Shown: positions 1-8,885 of the stretch, piece by piece | Numbering within the stretch: the first letter of the stretch is position 1 | Layout: each line of letters opens with the position of its first letter | NCBI GenBank assembly: GCA_023436305.1 | Contig: JAEZJQ010000092.1 | Coordinates: forward strand, 1-63,261 | Source of the DNA: Bacillota bacterium | GTDB taxonomy: Bacteria > Bacillota > UBA4882 > UBA8346 | DNA length: 63,261 bases | Direction of reading: 5' to 3' | The notes under the pieces: generated by a model | Databases searched by the model: none | What the model saw: the letters and a program-made list of their open reading frames with translations, nothing else | Told to the model about the DNA's origin: nothing | Program-made: the position numbers and the translations under genes

Positions 1-63
1 GATGGGGAGTTTTCAGCATACCCCCGGTGAAATAAAGATATATTTTAGATAAGCTTAATTTTT

Positions 64-205
64 TTAAGGGGAATAGGCAACTTGGGTGCGACTCTTCAAT
101 TGCAGTTTTTCCAGGATACCGGTAATGATATTGGCACCCTGCCTTCGCTGAAGTAAATGGCTGAGGCAATTTCCTTGTTGCTATTCCTTTCATCCGGCGT
201 TTGCA
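64..205 (-). pseudogene. Decayed C-terminus of a LuxR/NarL-type HTH regulator
   Basis: Read on the minus strand, one frame gives NSNKEIASAIYFSEGRV. After a shift, another gives NIITGILEKLQLKSRTQVAY and then a stop. Together they match the end of a LuxR-type helix-turn-helix (the usual pattern is SNKEIA..L.ISEGTVKNH...IL.KL.LK.RTQ). The frame breaks inside the recognition helix, where about one base is missing. The N-terminal side lacks a recognisable receiver domain. I infer a relic of a response regulator. Relics this short can arise by chance, but the spacing of the matching residues supports this one. Confidence 0.5.
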
Positions 206-363
206 TGGAAAGCTTTAGAGAATGTTGTCATATATGATTCGGCAATTCATCGCCGCTTGGTTTCATTATAATTACTTTAAGTTTACTGAAAAAATTATTG
301 TTTATAATGATCTGGCTTCCATTCATATGATTGGTGGCCTTTTTTTACTCTTCGGCGTTATTA

Positions 364-484
364 CGCTAGGAGTCTGTGTGAGTAACACGTTTTAATTACT
401 CAAAACCACTATATATTGTATTAGAACATGTCGCGCGATGCCAAATATGCTTCGAAAATCGATTAGCCGCACAGACTCCTAGCG
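364..484. mobile_element. MITE-like element, copy 1
   Basis: An AT-rich element of about 120 bp is bounded by a perfect 15-bp terminal inverted repeat (left end CGCTAGGAGTCTGTG at 364-378, its exact complement at 470-484). It encodes no protein. The TA dinucleotides just inside each end would fit a Tc1/mariner/IS630-type TA target if the true ends are the GGAG/CTCC bases; that is inference. A diverged second copy lies at 13163-13279. A short open frame beginning near 223 runs into the left end, so insertion may have interrupted something. Confidence 0.65.
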
Positions 485-1292
485 GTACTGCTGTATCAAG
501 CCTGTTTTTGCCGATATATTACGGAATATGAACCCATATAAAACATCCAAAATCCGGGAATTTATTGTAAATATAATTTAAAATTATTAAAATATAATAT
601 AAAATTAGATAAATATTTGAGCATGAGAAACCGATGAATATAATAAGAGTTCATTCTGGAATTTTTACTGTACGTATTGGATTATATCAGAGTTGTTAAA
701 GGGATGGGAAAGAAAAGGAGATGATATGACCTCGTTTTTAAAACTACGCTTGAAAAATCCGCCCGAGCTGATTGTTTGAGGATCAGCCAAGTTTAATCCT
801 CCAATTACCCTCCAAACGACAAAACTGCTCCCAAAGCGGTTTTGTCGTTTTTGCACCGCGCTAAGAGCCCCTATACACAAGAACACTCTTGTTATAGTTC
901 ACCGGACACTCATAATTATGGAGAAAAATAGGGTATTAATGAAAATCCGAAATGGAGAAGGCTGATATATATCATTTTAACGGTATTACGGCCAGTCGAA
1001 ATTAGCATCTAAATTTTTATAAGTAAATGTCAGTAAATATCCAAGGACGATCAGCCGATACAGTATTTAAATCGTTACGATTATGATTTTCCGATCCGGA
1101 TTTTCTTTTTGTAAAAGTTACAGCTTCGCGGGCAATCCCGGGTAGTCCGGTTTTCCAAAAAAAATCAATTGATCGCCCAATTTTTTTGTTGGATTAATTA
1201 TTAATTTAATCATTTATTAAGCCGAAATAGATATTAATAATATTTACGGATTGTGAAATTTCCCCGACGTTTTTTTCACGGAAGAGGTTTTT
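485..1292. other. AT-rich region with no recognised gene, upstream of the chemosensory operon
   Basis: Apart from the hairpin at 814-852, I see no gene here. An open frame on the minus strand (665-886) has no ribosome binding site or family signature. The last 100 bases are very AT-rich and should contain the operon promoter, but I could not assign convincing -35 and -10 boxes. Confidence 0.5.
814..852. terminator. Hairpin with flanking T/A runs
   Basis: A perfect 12-bp stem (AAACGACAAAAC at 814-825, complement at 839-850) encloses a 13-base loop and is followed by T residues on the plus strand. It looks like an intrinsic terminator that could work in either direction. Confidence 0.55.
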
Positions 1293-1685
1293 ATGATATC
1301 GAAGAACATTCGGTCAACTTTTCAAGAAGTGGATTTCGCCATTGAAAGTGTTAAAAATTGTTTTCAAGGCTTGAAATGTTCGAAACTCACCTCAAAAATG
1401 AACCTTATTTTATATGCGTTGCGGGAATTGCTCAACAATGCCGTCGAACATGGGAACCTTTCCGATAGCCATAAAAAAATTGTTTACCGGATTGGTTGCG
1501 ACGGCCAAAAAATTTATTTAGACGTATGGGATGAAGGAATTGGGTTTACATTGCCGGAACCAATCGGCGATGATTCTGCAAACAGAGTTCTTCAGATGAT
1601 CTCTCGCGGACTATTTATTATTCAAAAAATGGATTTTCAAGTATCGGTTACTGAAGGGCATATTACCGCGATATTGGATATATAA
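1293..1685 (+). CDS. RsbW/SpoIIAB-like anti-sigma factor serine kinase (HATPase)
   Basis: A protein of 130 residues, the usual size for stand-alone GHKL serine kinases of partner-switching systems. The N-box is ELLNNAVEHGN (Glu45, Asn49). The G1 box is DVWDEGIGF near residues 77-85, and a G2-like GLFIIQKM follows near 110. Family members bind a target (classically a sigma factor) and phosphorylate a serine on a STAS partner. The start has a weak GGAAGAGG site 7 bases upstream. It opens the chemosensory operon and is followed by its likely substrate at 1769. No sigma factor is encoded nearby, so the true target is unknown. Family assignment is secure; role is inferred. Confidence 0.85.
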   Translation: MISKNIRSTFQEVDFAIESVKNCFQGLKCSKLTSKMNLILYALRELLNNAVEHGNLSDSHKKIVYRIGCDGQKIYLDVWDEGIGFTLPEPIGDDSANRVLQMISRGLFIIQKMDFQVSVTEGHITAILDI

Positions 1686-1768
1686 TTATCCCTGATTAAT
1701 TTGAATTATCGCTACGCTAAAATAAGGAATGATTACAGGCGCACGCGATCTTAGAACGGAGGTGGCAT

Positions 1769-2077
1769 ATGAAAAGGTTTCTACAGGAAGATAAATTAAT
1801 AATCCAGGCGCAATTTGATTTAGTCGCCAGCCAGTTACAAGAATATGTAATGAATCCGGTTGACTTTTTTGATCATCCCGCAGAATATAATGAGGTTATT
1901 CTGGATATTTCGATGGTCAATAATATTGATTCCATGGGAATTACATTCATTGTCGGTTTGTTTAAAGCCGCCGCCAATAAAGGTAAAAAGTTTCATGTAA
2001 AGGGAATGCATCAGGATATTTATCATGTATTTCAATTGATAAAACTGGATGAGGCTTTTGATATTGAATTGAAATAA
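1769..2077 (+). CDS. STAS-domain anti-sigma factor antagonist (RsbV/SpoIIAA-like)
   Basis: A single STAS domain of 102 residues. The phospho-acceptor region reads ILDISMVNNIDSMGI, with Ser55 at the position that the partner kinase phosphorylates in SpoIIAA and RsbV. The start follows GGAGGTGG closely. It lies 83 bases after the RsbW-like kinase and 15 bases before cheA, so kinase, substrate and chemosensory kinase are probably one transcript. When dephosphorylated, such proteins normally sequester the kinase; the matching phosphatase is likely the receiver-PP2C protein at 11944. Confidence 0.85.
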   Translation: MKRFLQEDKLIIQAQFDLVASQLQEYVMNPVDFFDHPAEYNEVILDISMVNNIDSMGITFIVGLFKAAANKGKKFHVKGMHQDIYHVFQLIKLDEAFDIELK

Positions 2078-2092
2078 CAGTGAAAGAGGTGG

Positions 2093-5000
2093 ATGCTCTT
2101 GATTCATAATGTGGAGTTTATCCATGGATTCATTGAAGAAGCAACCTCCCACCTTGAAAATCTGGGCTCCGGGTTACTGCAACTGGAGAATCAAGCAAAC
2201 GATCAGAAATTTATTGACGGTTTATTCCGGGCAGTCCATAGTATTAAAGGAACTGCTGGTTTTTTTGGATTAAAAAAAATTGTCAGCCTAGCCCATGCCA
2301 CAGAAAGCGTGTTTGCCGCCATCAAAAGCCGGAAACTCCCCATCGATAAAAAATTGGTGAATACTTTATTGGGTGCGGTGGATGCATTACAGGCGCTGGT
2401 GGGTAATTTACCCGAGGAGGAAACACTTGATATCACCACTAATCTACAAGAATTAACCGTTGCTTTCGATCTCCCGAAACAAGTGGAGCTTTCGCCTTCG
2501 CCTTCGCCTTCGCCTGATAATACCATTCCGGAACTTTATGAAACGGATCTCCAACAATACCGCATTCGAATTGCCGACAGTGAAAAACAGTTCATTGAAG
2601 AAAAACTTCGGTATGGCCACCAGCTTTATTTGATAAGACTTGGCCTGAACACTGATTTGGGAATGAATCATTTAAATCCGGTGGAGTTTTTTAAAAAAAT
2701 TGAAGCCATCGGGAATATTGTTATCTCTCATTCCGATTATTCCGAAATTAAAGGAATTGACGAATTGCCAAGCCTGTCGGATTCGGATATTTATTGTACA
2801 GTTGTCTTTACTTCGATTTTAGAGAAGGATTTATTGCCAAACGCACTGGAGATACCCGAAACCAAAATTGTGCAATTGAATGCAAGCCGAAATCCATCCA
2901 TTCCCCCGCCGGCCGTTCATTCTTTCAAAATACAAGAACCCGTGCAACATGAAGTCTCTAAACCGGTTCGAGATCAAAATTCCGTCAAAACATCATTCAA
3001 TGATCCCGCAGGTTCCAAGAGTTCAACCGGTGTTTTCGAAGATAGTGTCCGGGTCCATGTGTCGCTCCTGAACAGTCTCCTGAATTTAGCCGGAGAGATG
3101 GTGCTGGGGCGGAATCAACTGCTCCGAGCGATGGAAAAACACCGTAAAAACATTCCGGGAATGGAATCCATATTACAAAACATGGATCGGATCACTACCG
3201 AAATGCAGGATAAGGTGATGCAGACACGGATGCAACCCGTGGGAAACGTTTTTAACAAATTTCCCCGAATCATCCATGATTTATCGCAAAATTTGGGTAA
3301 AGACATCGAACTCAAGCAGGAAGGCGGGGAAGTAGAACTTGACAAATCCATTATCGAAGCCCTGGCCGACCCGCTGACTCATTTGGTGAGAAATGCCGCC
3401 GATCATGGACTGGAGTCTTCGGAAGTCCGTGAAAAGGTTGGCAAATACCGGGCCGGGACCATAATTATGAAAGCATACCATGAGGGTGGTTATGTCTGTA
3501 TTGATGTTACCGATGATGGGGCCGGAATTGACTTCGAGAAAGTCAAGCATCATGCAGTGGAGAATGGGTTAGCCACTGAGCCGGAGATCATAGCCATGAG
3601 TGAACAACAATTGGTGCAATTGCTGTTTAAGCCTGGTTTTTCCACGGCGAAAAAGATTACTGATTACTCCGGACGCGGCGTGGGCATGGATGTGGTAAAA
3701 ACCAATATTGAAAAATTGGGCGGTACGATTGAAGTCTTTACTGAAACCGGTAAAGGATCAACGTTCAAGTTGCTGTTACCCTTAACTCTGGCTATCATTC
3801 CCTCGTTAATTGTGGAAGTGGAACGGCAAAAATTTGCCTTACCCCAGGTTAATTTGGAGGAGATTGTACGGATCAAACCGGGGGATACCGTGCATAAACT
3901 TGAGTTTATCCATGATTCCGAAGTATTAAGACTGCGGGGGCATCTGCTTCCCGTCATTCATCTCGCCGATGTTTTGGGCTTACAACGAACTTATCTTGAT
4001 CCGGCCACCGGAGAGCGAAAGATTGACCGCCGGATGGCACTCCGCGATCAGCGATACGAATCACCGGAGGTTTCCCAGGATGTCCAAGCCGCCCAAACTT
4101 CCGGGACCGCCGTTGTTCCCGATATCCTACAATACCGGCGCGAAATATCCAGCAATATTATCCGTATTTTAGTAATCAAAAGCGGATCATACCGCTATGG
4201 GATAGCCGTTGATGTGATCCATGACGGAGAGGAGATCCTGGTTAAATCCCTGCCGTCGTATATTAAAGACTGCAAGTGCTATTCCGGGGTCACCATTCTC
4301 GGTGATGGAAGAGTGGCGATGATTTTAGATGCCGTAGGAATTGTCGAAAAAGCGGACTTAAAATTCATCGAAGAACAGGATGGCAAAACCTCTGTAAAAG
4401 ACCAGGTGGTGGATGAGTTCCATGAACAGCAAAACTTGCTTCTATTTAATTGCTCCGGACCGGAAACTTTCGGGATCAATATGGCGCTGGTCTCCCGGGT
4501 TGATACCATCAAAGACAATCAGATTGAGAAAATCGGCGATCTGGACTATATCAAATTCGGGGAGGATTCGCTCCGGGTTCTTCGCCCGGAGGATTTTCTG
4601 GCGGTTGGCAAAAGGCCCGTTAAAGACACTCATTATATAATCATCCCCAAACTGGTCAGCCATCCCATGGGTATTCTGATCGAACATATAATTGATACGG
4701 TTCAGGTTAGTATTCACCTTAATGAGGAAGCCATTAAAGCCAAAGGCTTGCTTGGTTCAACGATTCTAAACAATAAAATTGTACTGATCCTCAATTTATA
4801 CGAACTCTTTGAAATGGCTGATCCAGTTCATTATAGCATGAAAGATTTTGAGATGATTTCTTTCGAGAAGACACTGTTGTTAGTTGAGGACACACCGTTT
4901 TTTCTGAAAATGGAATGTAGCTATCTGGAAGCGGCGGGATATAAGGTTTTGACCGCCACCAATGGCAAGGAAGCGCTCCAAATTATGCAAGAACAAAGAG

Positions 5001-5242
5001 TGGACGGAGTGGTGAGCGATATTCTCATGCCGGTAATGGATGGTATCGAGCTTGTAAAAAAGATCCGGGAAGATAAGCAATTGGCCCATCTCCCGGTAAT
5101 TGCCTTGACGTCTTTGGATGGGGAGGCACAAACGAAAGCGGGATTGGATGCCGGGTTTGACTATTATGAATATAAACTTGATCGGGGCCGTTTGCTTGAA
5201 AAAGTGGGACTGGCTTTACAAAAGAAGAAGGAGGCTGTTTGA
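2093..5242 (+). CDS. cheA: Chemotaxis-type histidine kinase CheA with C-terminal receiver
   Basis: A 1049-residue signalling kinase. An Hpt domain (about 1-105) carries HSIKG with phospho-acceptor His49. A Ser-Pro linker and a P2-like region (about 150-260) follow, then the dimerisation helices (about 316-375) and an ATPase domain (about 375-570; NAADHGLE, DDGAGID, GRGVGMDV). A CheW-like domain with a long insertion (about 570-775) is followed by a second CheW-like domain (about 780-910) and a receiver (about 922-1045) with VEDTPFF, acceptor Asp in SDILMP and a conserved Lys. At 1049 residues it is much longer than the 650-700 of flagellar CheA. The duplicated CheW domain and fused receiver are typical of non-flagellar chemosensory systems. 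Start chosen at the ATG following AAAGAGGTGG. Confidence 0.93.
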   Translation: MLLIHNVEFIHGFIEEATSHLENLGSGLLQLENQANDQKFIDGLFRAVHSIKGTAGFFGLKKIVSLAHATESVFAAIKSRKLPIDKKLVNTLLGAVDALQALVGNLPEEETLDITTNLQELTVAFDLPKQVELSPSPSPSPDNTIPELYETDLQQYRIRIADSEKQFIEEKLRYGHQLYLIRLGLNTDLGMNHLNPVEFFKKIEAIGNIVISHSDYSEIKGIDELPSLSDSDIYCTVVFTSILEKDLLPNALEIPETKIVQLNASRNPSIPPPAVHSFKIQEPVQHEVSKPVRDQNSVKTSFNDPAGSKSSTGVFEDSVRVHVSLLNSLLNLAGEMVLGRNQLLRAMEKHRKNIPGMESILQNMDRITTEMQDKVMQTRMQPVGNVFNKFPRIIHDLSQNLGKDIELKQEGGEVELDKSIIEALADPLTHLVRNAADHGLESSEVREKVGKYRAGTIIMKAYHEGGYVCIDVTDDGAGIDFEKVKHHAVENGLATEPEIIAMSEQQLVQLLFKPGFSTAKKITDYSGRGVGMDVVKTNIEKLGGTIEVFTETGKGSTFKLLLPLTLAIIPSLIVEVERQKFALPQVNLEEIVRIKPGDTVHKLEFIHDSEVLRLRGHLLPVIHLADVLGLQRTYLDPATGERKIDRRMALRDQRYESPEVSQDVQAAQTSGTAVVPDILQYRREISSNIIRILVIKSGSYRYGIAVDVIHDGEEILVKSLPSYIKDCKCYSGVTILGDGRVAMILDAVGIVEKADLKFIEEQDGKTSVKDQVVDEFHEQQNLLLFNCSGPETFGINMALVSRVDTIKDNQIEKIGDLDYIKFGEDSLRVLRPEDFLAVGKRPVKDTHYIIIPKLVSHPMGILIEHIIDTVQVSIHLNEEAIKAKGLLGSTILNNKIVLILNLYELFEMADPVHYSMKDFEMISFEKTLLLVEDTPFFLKMECSYLEAAGYKVLTATNGKEALQIMQEQRVDGVVSDILMPVMDGIELVKKIREDKQLAHLPVIALTSLDGEAQTKAGLDAGFDYYEYKLDRGRLLEKVGLALQKKKEAV
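2491..2514 (+). repeat. Hexanucleotide repeat inside cheA
   Basis: Four perfect copies of TTCGCC lie in the linker between the Hpt and P2-like domains and encode alternating Ser and Pro. Slippage would change linker length without breaking the frame. Confidence 0.8.
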
Positions 5243-5673
5243 TGGAAAAAGTAATGTCATTTTATCTCTGCGACAGCCTGTTCGGGATCGATATCATCAA
5301 GGTTAAAGAGATTAATCGCCGGGTTGAGTATACACCGGTTCCCGGTTCCAACCCTGTTGTTTCGGGCTTGTATAACATGCGGGGGCAGATCGTTACCCTG
5401 TTTGATCTGTCCCGTATCCTGGGGTATGCTCCGCGACTCAACCAGGGGCAATTGGGGTGTATCATCTTAAAACCCACGGCCAGCCACCTCCATCAATTCG
5501 GGTTTCTTATCGATGCCCCGGGTGATGTGATTGAAATTCCCAATGATATCAGCGAGTCACCTCCCGCCAATGTGGACCATATCGCGGGTGAACTGTTGGA
5601 AAAAGTGGTTAAACTGGAAGACCAGCTTTTGTTAGTGCTTCACTCCGAAAAAATTATCACCAATATTGCATAA
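5242..5673 (+). CDS. cheW: CheW coupling protein
   Basis: A single CheW domain of 143 residues that links receptors to CheA. The core signature is present: LFGIDIIKVKEINR, then PVVSGLYNMRGQIVTLFDL. The chosen ATG overlaps the cheA stop (TGATG) and lies 8 bases after AAGGAGG; an in-frame TTG 3 bases earlier is less likely. The overlap implies translational coupling to cheA. The receptor gene follows after 22 bases. Confidence 0.92.
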   Translation: MEKVMSFYLCDSLFGIDIIKVKEINRRVEYTPVPGSNPVVSGLYNMRGQIVTLFDLSRILGYAPRLNQGQLGCIILKPTASHLHQFGFLIDAPGDVIEIPNDISESPPANVDHIAGELLEKVVKLEDQLLLVLHSEKIITNIA

Positions 5674-5695
5674 TACCAAATGGGAGGCGCCGGAA

Positions 5696-7753
5696 ATGCT
5701 AAATAATTTGTCGATTAAGATGAAAATGATTGTGGTTTTGGGATTGTCCAGCATTATCACTGTGTTGGTGGGATTGACCGGTTATTGGGGAGTTGCTACT
5801 CTAAAACAGAAGATAGAAGAAGTTAACACTAATAATTTAGCAAGTATACAAGCAATATTAACCATGGAAGAGTCCTTGAAATCGGTGGCCTTAGCGGAGC
5901 GGGCGTTAATCAATTCCCAAATGATGTCAGACTCGTCACTCCGGCAGGCGCAATATGCTTATATTGATAGTGCGTTTAAAAGGGCCAAGGACTCCCGGGA
6001 TGTCTATGAGCCTCTCCTTAAAGGGGCCGATGAATTAAAGAACTGGAATGAGTTAAAATTGGTATGGGATATGTGGAGCCAGGATTCCCAACGAGTCATT
6101 GACATTTCCAAGAATATCAATGCATTACTCAATTCCGGCATCGGTGCGGACAGCCCCCAGATACTACAACTTTATAGCCAAATATATGATGCTTATCTGG
6201 TCTCACGGAAGTCCTTCCTGCCCATCGAAAACATTATGGAGAAAATTGGGGAACAGAATGAAAAAGAAGCGCGAGAGGCCCACCTTAGCGCCGAGTCCGT
6301 TTATGGCCTGATAATTATTTTCTTGATTCTGGCGACTTTTATCGGGGAGATTATCTCGGTTGTCATGGGCACAACGATAACCAGAAGTATTTCCGGAACC
6401 ACTATCAAAATGCAACAACTCATGGCGAAAGCGGAGAACGGGGACCTGACCGTGAAAGGTGAAGTAACTTCCCGGGATGAGATGGGCCAAATCATGGGTT
6501 CATTGAATCAATTCGTCGAAAAGATCCGGGAAATGATTCGCAATATCTACGAAACGATGAACAAATTAAATAAGGCGTCGGAAAACTTGCTGCATCTGGC
6601 CTCCAACATCGCCGCATCCAGTGAGGAAACCAACGCCCAGACTACCACCGTGAGTTCGTCAGTGGAGGAAATCAGTTCCAGTATCCGGAATACCGCTGTC
6701 AATCTTGAAGGGACCAGTGAAAATATGAATATGATTGCCGCCTCCATTGAGGAGATGACGGCGACCATCCGTAATCTGGCGTCGGCTTCCGAAGAGACAT
6801 CTACCGGGGTAAAACAAGTATCGGGAATGGTGGAACAGATCTCCGGCAGCATCAACAACGTTTCCGGTTCGGCCAAGGAAGTCTCCGCATCCGTTAACAG
6901 CGTGGCTACCGCGGTGAAAGAGATCAACGCTTCCCTGAATGAAATCAGCAAGAATTGTGAACGTTCCATTCATATCACCACGGATGCCGACGCCAAGGCG
7001 AAAGATACCAATGAAATCATTGAAAAGCTTAACAATTTGTCAATGCAAATCGGGAAGATTGTTAATGTAATCAACGATATCGCCGATCAAACCAATATGC
7101 TGGCGTTAAACGCGGCGATTGAAGCCGCCGGCGCCGGTGAGGCCGGAAAAGGGTTTACCGTGGTTGCCAATGAAGTAAAAGAATTGGCCAAGCAAACCGC
7201 TGAGGCCACTGAAGAAATCAGCCAGCAGATTCAGACCATGCAGGCCGGTATGTCCGGAGCGGTTCAGTCAGTGGAAACAATTACGGCGGTCATTAAGGAG
7301 ATTACCCAAATCACTAATACCATTGCGGCGGCAGTAACGGAACAATCCTCGGTGACCGGTGAAATTTCCAACTCTGTAGTCAAGGCGGCCGAAAAGGTCA
7401 ATGTCATTACCCGGGAAATTGAAGATGTTGCCGCTACTTCCCGGAGTGTAGCCGCCAGTCTTGCCGAATCTTCAAAAGGAGTCAATGAAATCGCCCGATC
7501 CGCCGCGGAGATTTCCAGCACCTCCGTTGGAGTGGCCCAGAATACCGAAAAAGCGTCGGGCCGGATTAAAGAAGTTACCCGTGTTTCCCAGGAAGTCGCC
7601 AAAACCGCCAACGATATATCGAAAAGTGTTTCGGAAATTAATGAAGCCTCCGAAGATGTGGCTACCGGCGCTACCGAGACCAGCAACTCGGCCAAAGAAC
7701 TTGCCGAATCGGCCTTACACTTGGAAGCTTTGATCAAGCAGTTCAAAATTTGA
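5696..7753 (+). CDS. Methyl-accepting chemotaxis protein (transmembrane receptor)
   Basis: A 685-residue receptor. Transmembrane segment 1 lies at about 9-33, an extracytoplasmic helical sensor of about 170 residues (four-helix-bundle type) follows, and segment 2 is at about 203-227. Next come a HAMP domain and a long coiled-coil signalling domain. Its hairpin tip contains DQTNMLALNAAIEAAGAGEA near residues 465-485. The domain is rich in Ala/Ser/Glu repeats typical of methylation helices. Start set at the ATG after TGGGAGGCGC; an upstream in-frame ATG at 5666 overlaps cheW and lacks a binding site. No recognised ligand domain beyond the helical bundle, so the stimulus is unknown. It is the only receptor in the operon and presumably the dedicated input to its CheA. 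Confidence 0.92.
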   Translation: MLNNLSIKMKMIVVLGLSSIITVLVGLTGYWGVATLKQKIEEVNTNNLASIQAILTMEESLKSVALAERALINSQMMSDSSLRQAQYAYIDSAFKRAKDSRDVYEPLLKGADELKNWNELKLVWDMWSQDSQRVIDISKNINALLNSGIGADSPQILQLYSQIYDAYLVSRKSFLPIENIMEKIGEQNEKEAREAHLSAESVYGLIIIFLILATFIGEIISVVMGTTITRSISGTTIKMQQLMAKAENGDLTVKGEVTSRDEMGQIMGSLNQFVEKIREMIRNIYETMNKLNKASENLLHLASNIAASSEETNAQTTTVSSSVEEISSSIRNTAVNLEGTSENMNMIAASIEEMTATIRNLASASEETSTGVKQVSGMVEQISGSINNVSGSAKEVSASVNSVATAVKEINASLNEISKNCERSIHITTDADAKAKDTNEIIEKLNNLSMQIGKIVNVINDIADQTNMLALNAAIEAAGAGEAGKGFTVVANEVKELAKQTAEATEEISQQIQTMQAGMSGAVQSVETITAVIKEITQITNTIAAAVTEQSSVTGEISNSVVKAAEKVNVITREIEDVAATSRSVAASLAESSKGVNEIARSAAEISSTSVGVAQNTEKASGRIKEVTRVSQEVAKTANDISKSVSEINEASEDVATGATETSNSAKELAESALHLEALIKQFKI

Positions 7754-7769
7754 ACGTAGAGGTTCAAAG

Positions 7770-8885
7770 ATGACCGAAAAGCTGAAAGTTTTGATTGTGG
7801 ATGATTCATTGGTCTACCGCAAAATTTTGACAGCCGCGGTGGAGAGCACCGGTTTGGCCGTTGCCGGTCAAACCGCTTCCAACGGAGTGATTGCCCTGGA
7901 AAGGATGGCTCAACAACATTTTGATGTGGTGTTGCTGGACCAAATGATGCCGGAAATGACCGGCATAGAAACTCTTTCTATAATTAGAAAGAAATATCCG
8001 GATATGGCCGTGATTATGATCAGCGATTGCACCAAAGAAAATGCGGCCGTAACCGTCCGGGCATTAGAAATGGGCGCGTTGGACTTTATTTTAAAGCCTT
8101 CGGATTCAAGTCCCGACCGGAATATGGAGATTATCAAAAACCATTTGCATATCCTGTTTGCCCAAGTGAAAATCAAACGTTCAACCGCCAATATTATCAA
8201 ACCGCCTTTAAGCGGTCATGGACATCAGGAATCCGAAACCTTAAAGAATCCGGCCTTCGGGCGGGAAAGGAAAAAAGCCAGGCTAAAAAAGGTTGATTTA
8301 ACGGTAATTGCGGCTTCAACCGGCGGTCCGGTAGCCTTGGAACGGATCTGTTCCCTGTTAACCACCGATATCAAAAAGCCGGTCCTGATTGTCCAGCATA
8401 TGCCTCCCGAGTTCACCAGGGTACTGGCGGAATCTTTATCAAGAAAGTGTTTATTGCCGGTATCCGAAGGCAGTGAAGGCGCTCTGATCAAAGACGGGGA
8501 AATCATCGTGGCCCCCGGCGGGTATCATATGGTTGTCCGGGAATTGGATGACAACCGGCGGATTATCCAACTGGAAGGATCGGAATTTGTTAACGGAGTC
8601 AGGCCGGCGGCCGATGTGTTGTTTCGCTCAGTGGCCCATACGTATTCAGGTATGGATGTTTTGGCGGTGATCCTGACCGGGATGGGGAGTGACGGCACAG
8701 CCGGAGTCAATGAATTGAAGCAAAAATGCAACTGTTATTGTATTACCCAAAGTGAGCCCTCCTGTACAATATACGGTATGCCGAAAAGTATTTGCGACGC
8801 CGGTCTATCTGATGAAGAAGTCGATCTGGAAAATATCGCCAAACGGATGCAACAAATTGCGTTAGTGGGTGTGAACAACCGATGA
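7770..8885 (+). CDS. cheB: CheB receptor methylesterase/glutamine deamidase
   Basis: A 371-residue protein with an N-terminal receiver (VDDS at residues 10-13, acceptor Asp57) and a C-terminal methylesterase domain. The catalytic region shows AASTGGP (Ser near 183), QHMPP (His near 210) and GMGSDGTAG (Asp near 307). It removes methyl groups from receptor glutamates when phosphorylated by CheA. It starts 16 bases after the receptor gene and overlaps cheR by 4 bases. The presence of both cheB and cheR means the receptor is adapted by methylation. Confidence 0.93.
   Translation: MTEKLKVLIVDDSLVYRKILTAAVESTGLAVAGQTASNGVIALERMAQQHFDVVLLDQMMPEMTGIETLSIIRKKYPDMAVIMISDCTKENAAVTVRALEMGALDFILKPSDSSPDRNMEIIKNHLHILFAQVKIKRSTANIIKPPLSGHGHQESETLKNPAFGRERKKARLKKVDLTVIAASTGGPVALERICSLLTTDIKKPVLIVQHMPPEFTRVLAESLSRKCLLPVSEGSEGALIKDGEIIVAPGGYHMVVRELDDNRRIIQLEGSEFVNGVRPAADVLFRSVAHTYSGMDVLAVILTGMGSDGTAGVNELKQKCNCYCITQSEPSCTIYGMPKSICDAGLSDEEVDLENIAKRMQQIALVGVNNR

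Noticed and set aside
665..886. Minus-strand open frame of 73 codons
   Set aside because: No ribosome binding site, no recognisable motif, and it spans the terminator-like hairpin at 814-852.
1060..1160. Possible c-di-GMP riboswitch before the chemosensory operon
   Set aside because: Short GC-rich stems are present, but the conserved GEMM segments are missing.
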